This document shows positions 60,310 through 64,000 of a stretch of 64,000 nucleotides of DNA, piece by piece. How positions within the stretch are numbered: the stretch's first letter is position 1; each line of letters begins with the position of its first letter. This DNA is from Membranipora membranacea (taxonomy: Eukaryota > Bryozoa > Gymnolaemata > Cheilostomatida > Membraniporidae): positions 8,693,501 to 8,757,500 of the forward strand of contig OU612074.1 in assembly GCA_914767715.1 (NCBI GenBank). The letters are read 5' to 3'. The notes under the pieces were generated by a model. That model was not told the origin of the DNA. It was given only the letters and a program-made list of their open reading frames with translations, and made no database searches. Made by a program: the position numbers and the translations under genes.

Positions 60310-63300
60310 TGTTGTATTTATCTGAATGCCACGAAGAGTATCGGATTGATCTCTGCTCTGGCTGCCTTCGTAAGACAAGACAGCAGATTCAGTTAAGTGA
60401 TATCGTCCACCAATCCAAAATTGTAGCTTGAACTCTTGTAGCTCCTAAAACATTTATGGGTAGATTTAGATTATGAATGATAACAGCAAAAGCTTGGTCA
60501 ACAGATTCAGGTATCAAAGAGTTTACACCGAACTCATGTTAACCAATTTTTACAACATGGCCCTCTATAGCATTGATCAGGGAAGAAATGTAATCTGCCA
60601 AGTTTCACTATTTATAGATTTGCAGTTTGAGTGCACCAATGAATTAAAGGTTGGTAATGCAGTGTCACAAACTACCTGCACAGGTCATGCTAAGAACCCA
60701 GGCAATCTTCATGGAAGTTCTACACAATATTTGTGGATGTCCACAAATATCAAATAGAGAAGATATCCATAAATGTTCCTCACTACTGGTTACAACCACG
60801 AACTAAACTGCCCAACTTCATACTTATACAAAATGTCAATTAGTGCGTAAAGTGCTGTCCATGTAAATCTAAAGATACCGTAAAAACACTTCAGCATGTT
60901 ACATAATCAAAACATACACTCAGTACACCAACACTATAATCACTTATAAACTGCTACAACGCATCAATAAACTATTATTTTTATTGCAATCAACCTAAGA
61001 GATGCTTGTAGAGCGCTATTATATACTGGCATTGACTTTTGAACGCTTGTTTCATAACAAGGCCCTAGCTAAGCTATTATTTTGCTGCAAATCCTTTATC
61101 TGCACTTGATTGCAGGTTACAAGGTATTGATGATAATTCTGCTCTTGATGGCTGGCGTGAGGTTATGCTGTTGCAGAAAGCCACGAAACTTACGAGATTC
61201 TTTCTTGACTGTTAAATTATATGGCTAATTTGAAAGTTTGAGGATATCTTATCATAAGAAGAGACTGGAAGGTTGGAATACAACTTAAAACATAATTTCA
61301 TGACTCTAGTTGACTGTCACAAAATTAATTCTAGTCAAAGTTGTTTAGGACGACTCAGTACAGTTCACCACAACTTAACAGATAGCCCTCAATGTGTGTA
61401 GATGATTTGTTTGCTGGTTTTAATCCTATAATGATGGATATTATAGACAATAACAAATGGGATTATAATTGTAATGCACAGTTATATTGTGCTGGTAATC
61501 TCATGAAATCCCCAGGTAGCTATCAATTTGCCACAACAGAAGTTCAATGCTTTGCATACAACAGTAAACTACAAAATGGAGGTGATAACAATAAGTGGAG
61601 GGCTGTAGTTTGAAGGTGAAACTCTTGAGATCAATTGGCAGGTTTCAATCCACCATGACACTGACAAGGAGCTTCCTGTGCCTAGAAGGCATCCCAAAAA
61701 ATGATGCATAAGCTTTTTCATCACTCAATGGTTTTGAGATGTACTATGACCCTGAATACCGGTGGTTATCGGACTCAGTACCGATAATTTCTTTAGATAG
61801 TTGCCTGTTGGCTATAGCTACTGTTAAATATTTCACCATGTTGCCAAGTGAGAAGAATAATAAAACATGCTCAAAGGATAACCCTCTTGATTGTTGATAG
61901 GAAACTCATAAGCAAATAATCAAAATAAATACCATATATAGTTTCAGGGTTGTTTTTAAAAAAAACACCTGATTTTACTGGTAACACACTGATCTGAAAT
62001 TGTCAAAACACATTTTGTGAAATCACTGAACAAGCAGTGGTACGTAGCTTTTACATAAATATTGTTTCCTTTTGTAAACTGTCGACTTTCAAGAGTTCTA
62101 TACTGGTTGTTAACCTTACCTTACCTACCCGCCTACTTAAGCCCACTGGTACCTGCTATATTATCTGTCTGACTATTTCTATGTTTTGTCTATGAGGTAA
62201 TGGTGTCAAAACAAACTAATATGTGAGGAAATGGGAGGCTATTTTTAGCTCATGGAGTTGTTTAAATAACACCGTAGGAAAACAAGCTTGGAGCCTATCT
62301 TTGTTTTGGTAGATGAAGAATAACCTAAATACTTTAATCCCTTAATTCTCTTGTAAGCAAGTTAGGGTACTCTATTGTCTGCCAATTTTATGTACATATG
62401 AAATCTTACCTAAAAACTATGACTGTCCTTATAATTGTCACAAAATTCATTGCGTATAACTTATCAGCACTGTCCAAAGATTTCAGGCAAAATGAAAATT
62501 GTACACTGAAACACTAACTCAAGCAAAATTTGTCCATACTTTATCTTCTATTTACCCCAGAGCACATGTTTTGACAGCGAGAAATAAATAGCATGACAAC
62601 AACCTAAAGCTTTCCCTGAGCAGACAAGCGTGATATAAATTTCTGTCAACGCTGCCGCTTTGGCAAAACAGCAATCAACTCCTGAGATAATCAGCTAATT
62701 TTCAATTAGCTCAGTGGTCTCTGGAAAGGTGACAACAATTTGTCTGCTTTGTTTGTGATGAAGGCTGGTTAATTAGCTGAGGTTCTGCTGATATACCAAA
62801 TCAAAATTGATTGGATCAGGAGGGAGTTCATTGATCAGTTCATAACATGCCTTTCACACTTGGCGAGACTACTGGTATGATATCATAGTCGAAACTCTTG
62901 GAGCCAAACACTTTTCAGCAGAACTATATAGTCATGTCTGATTGCCCAGCATTCAATTTAAAAATAAACTGTCAAAGTTCAACTGTCCCTATATTTTTTT
63001 TACTGAACGTGCTAATATAATTTTTGCTTTGTCCTGAATAAGTCCCTAGCTCTATAGTCGAACCAGTAGCAGTGGATAATCTAGTAAACAAAGCTTGCCT
63101 TTTGTTTTCATTTTGAGGTGGCCTACAATCACTACAATTATATTTGAACTAATTGAAAATCCTTTCATGGTCATTGACTTTGATATTGTTATGGTACCCA
63201 TGAGCTTTTATACATTCCCATCTGCCTGTGCGGCCATGTTATTGCACTCTTGTGGTGAATTTTTAATGTTCCTTCTGGTCATAAAATTAAACATATCAGG

Positions 63301-63520
63301 TATGTCATTTTAGGTCAAGTTTTACGGTAACGTAATATGATGAATTCATTAAAAGCGTATGGCAAAAAAAAACAAGTACAATCAGGAGTTTTGTAAAGGA
63401 AACAGAGCAGAACTTGGAAGAGTTAAGTGCAAATTCGAAAGAATTTTCTGCTCTCCGGTGCGATAAAACACAACTTCTCTCATCTACATAATATAAATGA
63501 GTCGTTAGGTAACGGTACTC
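60310..63520. other. Upstream region or 5' intron of the receptor gene
   Basis: No coding exon was recognised. On the minus strand an acceptor-like CTTACGAAGGCAG stands about 60 bp before the receptor ATG, which would allow a 5' untranslated exon farther upstream. Frames at 60,473-60,757 and 61,392-61,613 on the plus strand have no support. Confidence 0.35.
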
Positions 63521-63522
63521 AC

Positions 63523-63640
63523 CTTTCTTCGAGCTTACACTTCAACTCCAACAACTTTTACAGGTTTTAGAAATGAAGAGACTTCTTATATCCAAATTCT
63601 TCTAACCAACAGATAATGATCAAGTAAACAGCCAAAAATT
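63523..63640 (-). other. Possible 5' untranslated first exon of the receptor
   Basis: On the minus strand a strong donor, AAAG/GTGAGT, ends at 63,523, with a (TA)n stretch about 150 bp upstream (63,675-63,696). Joining it to the acceptor near 60,370 is possible but cannot be shown without transcript data. Its 5' limit is not defined. Confidence 0.25.
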
Positions 63641-63674
63641 ATCCACAATATTGACTTTGATCGGCAATAATAAA

Positions 63675-63696
63675 GTATATATATATATATATATAA
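63675..63696. repeat. (AT)n microsatellite
   Basis: About eleven AT units lie between AAAG and AAGCTG. Confidence 0.9.
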
Positions 63697-64000
63697 GCTG
63701 TAAGTTTATAGATGAAGTGTTGGTGTGTTCCTTCCGCAGGCTTTCGTTCCTATGAATGGTGAAGGCTGGTAGCTGTAGCTCGATACAGGCTGTAGTGTGT
63801 GTGGATAGGGTTGATTGGATTATAATATCTATGCTTTAGCAATTAGCTTGGATTGTTTAGACCAGGCAACTATGATAATGCGCTAAGACACAAGACCTGC
63901 AAAATCAATACAATAGTACAGCTGAAGCCTGAAATGTAATTTTTGGGATTGAGCTTTCAAGCCGCTGTTACCAAATTCACAGGCACATATTCAAATTTTT

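Noticed and set aside
60473-61613. Plus-strand frames upstream of the receptor (60,473-60,757; 61,392-61,613)
   Set aside because: Composition looks random, with no signal peptide, motif or exon borders.

Overview
The window reads as nuclear DNA of a marine invertebrate animal. It is AT-rich, its genes are split by GT-AG introns, and it carries many non-LTR retrotransposon pieces, tRNA-derived SINEs and inverted-repeat elements. Genes for short-chain collagen C4 / spongin-type C-terminal domains and a SUEL-lectin/CUB receptor fit a lophotrochozoan or another non-vertebrate metazoan. The phylum cannot be fixed from this sequence.

Three gene families account for nearly all the coding sequence. 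(1) Secreted short-chain-collagen-C4-like genes on the + strand: gene A (257-2364, 5' part missing) and gene C (27403-30886, complete, with two possible N-termini). Two decayed relatives lie between them, at 22.87-23.00 kb and 24.70-25.13 kb. (2) An unrecognised, probably nuclear protein on the - strand, in two copies: D (12.3-15.1 kb, 3' end damaged) and D' (35377-38473, intact, 503 residues). (3) A single-pass receptor on the - strand (51159-60307) with signal peptide, SUEL lectin domain, CUB domain, Thr/Pro stem, membrane segment and basic tail (8 coding exons, 419 residues).

Layout. 0-22 kb is one duplication unit: C4 gene A, a dead RTE-like retrotransposon (5.15-9.04 kb) carrying a 301-bp hairpin element, gene D, a repeat-rich stretch and another retrotransposon 3' end (19.5-20.4 kb). 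About 22-27 kb is a junction zone with the C4 relics. About 27-50.8 kb is the second unit, in the same order: C4 gene C then D'. It was later enlarged by a CR1/L2-like insertion (34.54-35.24 kb), a local duplication with a SINE (33.2-34.2 kb), a 2.9-kb foldback element (39.76-42.68 kb), a 304-bp MITE (46.37-46.67 kb) and a SINE (47.8 kb). 51-60.3 kb is the receptor gene, possibly with a 5' untranslated exon near 63.5 kb.

Working together: the C4 proteins and the receptor ectodomain are both predicted extracellular, and the D family is predicted intracellular. Nothing in the sequence links them into one pathway. The main story is the tandem duplication and the uneven fate of its copies: gene A has lost its collagen tract and a start codon, D has lost a splice acceptor, and unit 2 stays intact.
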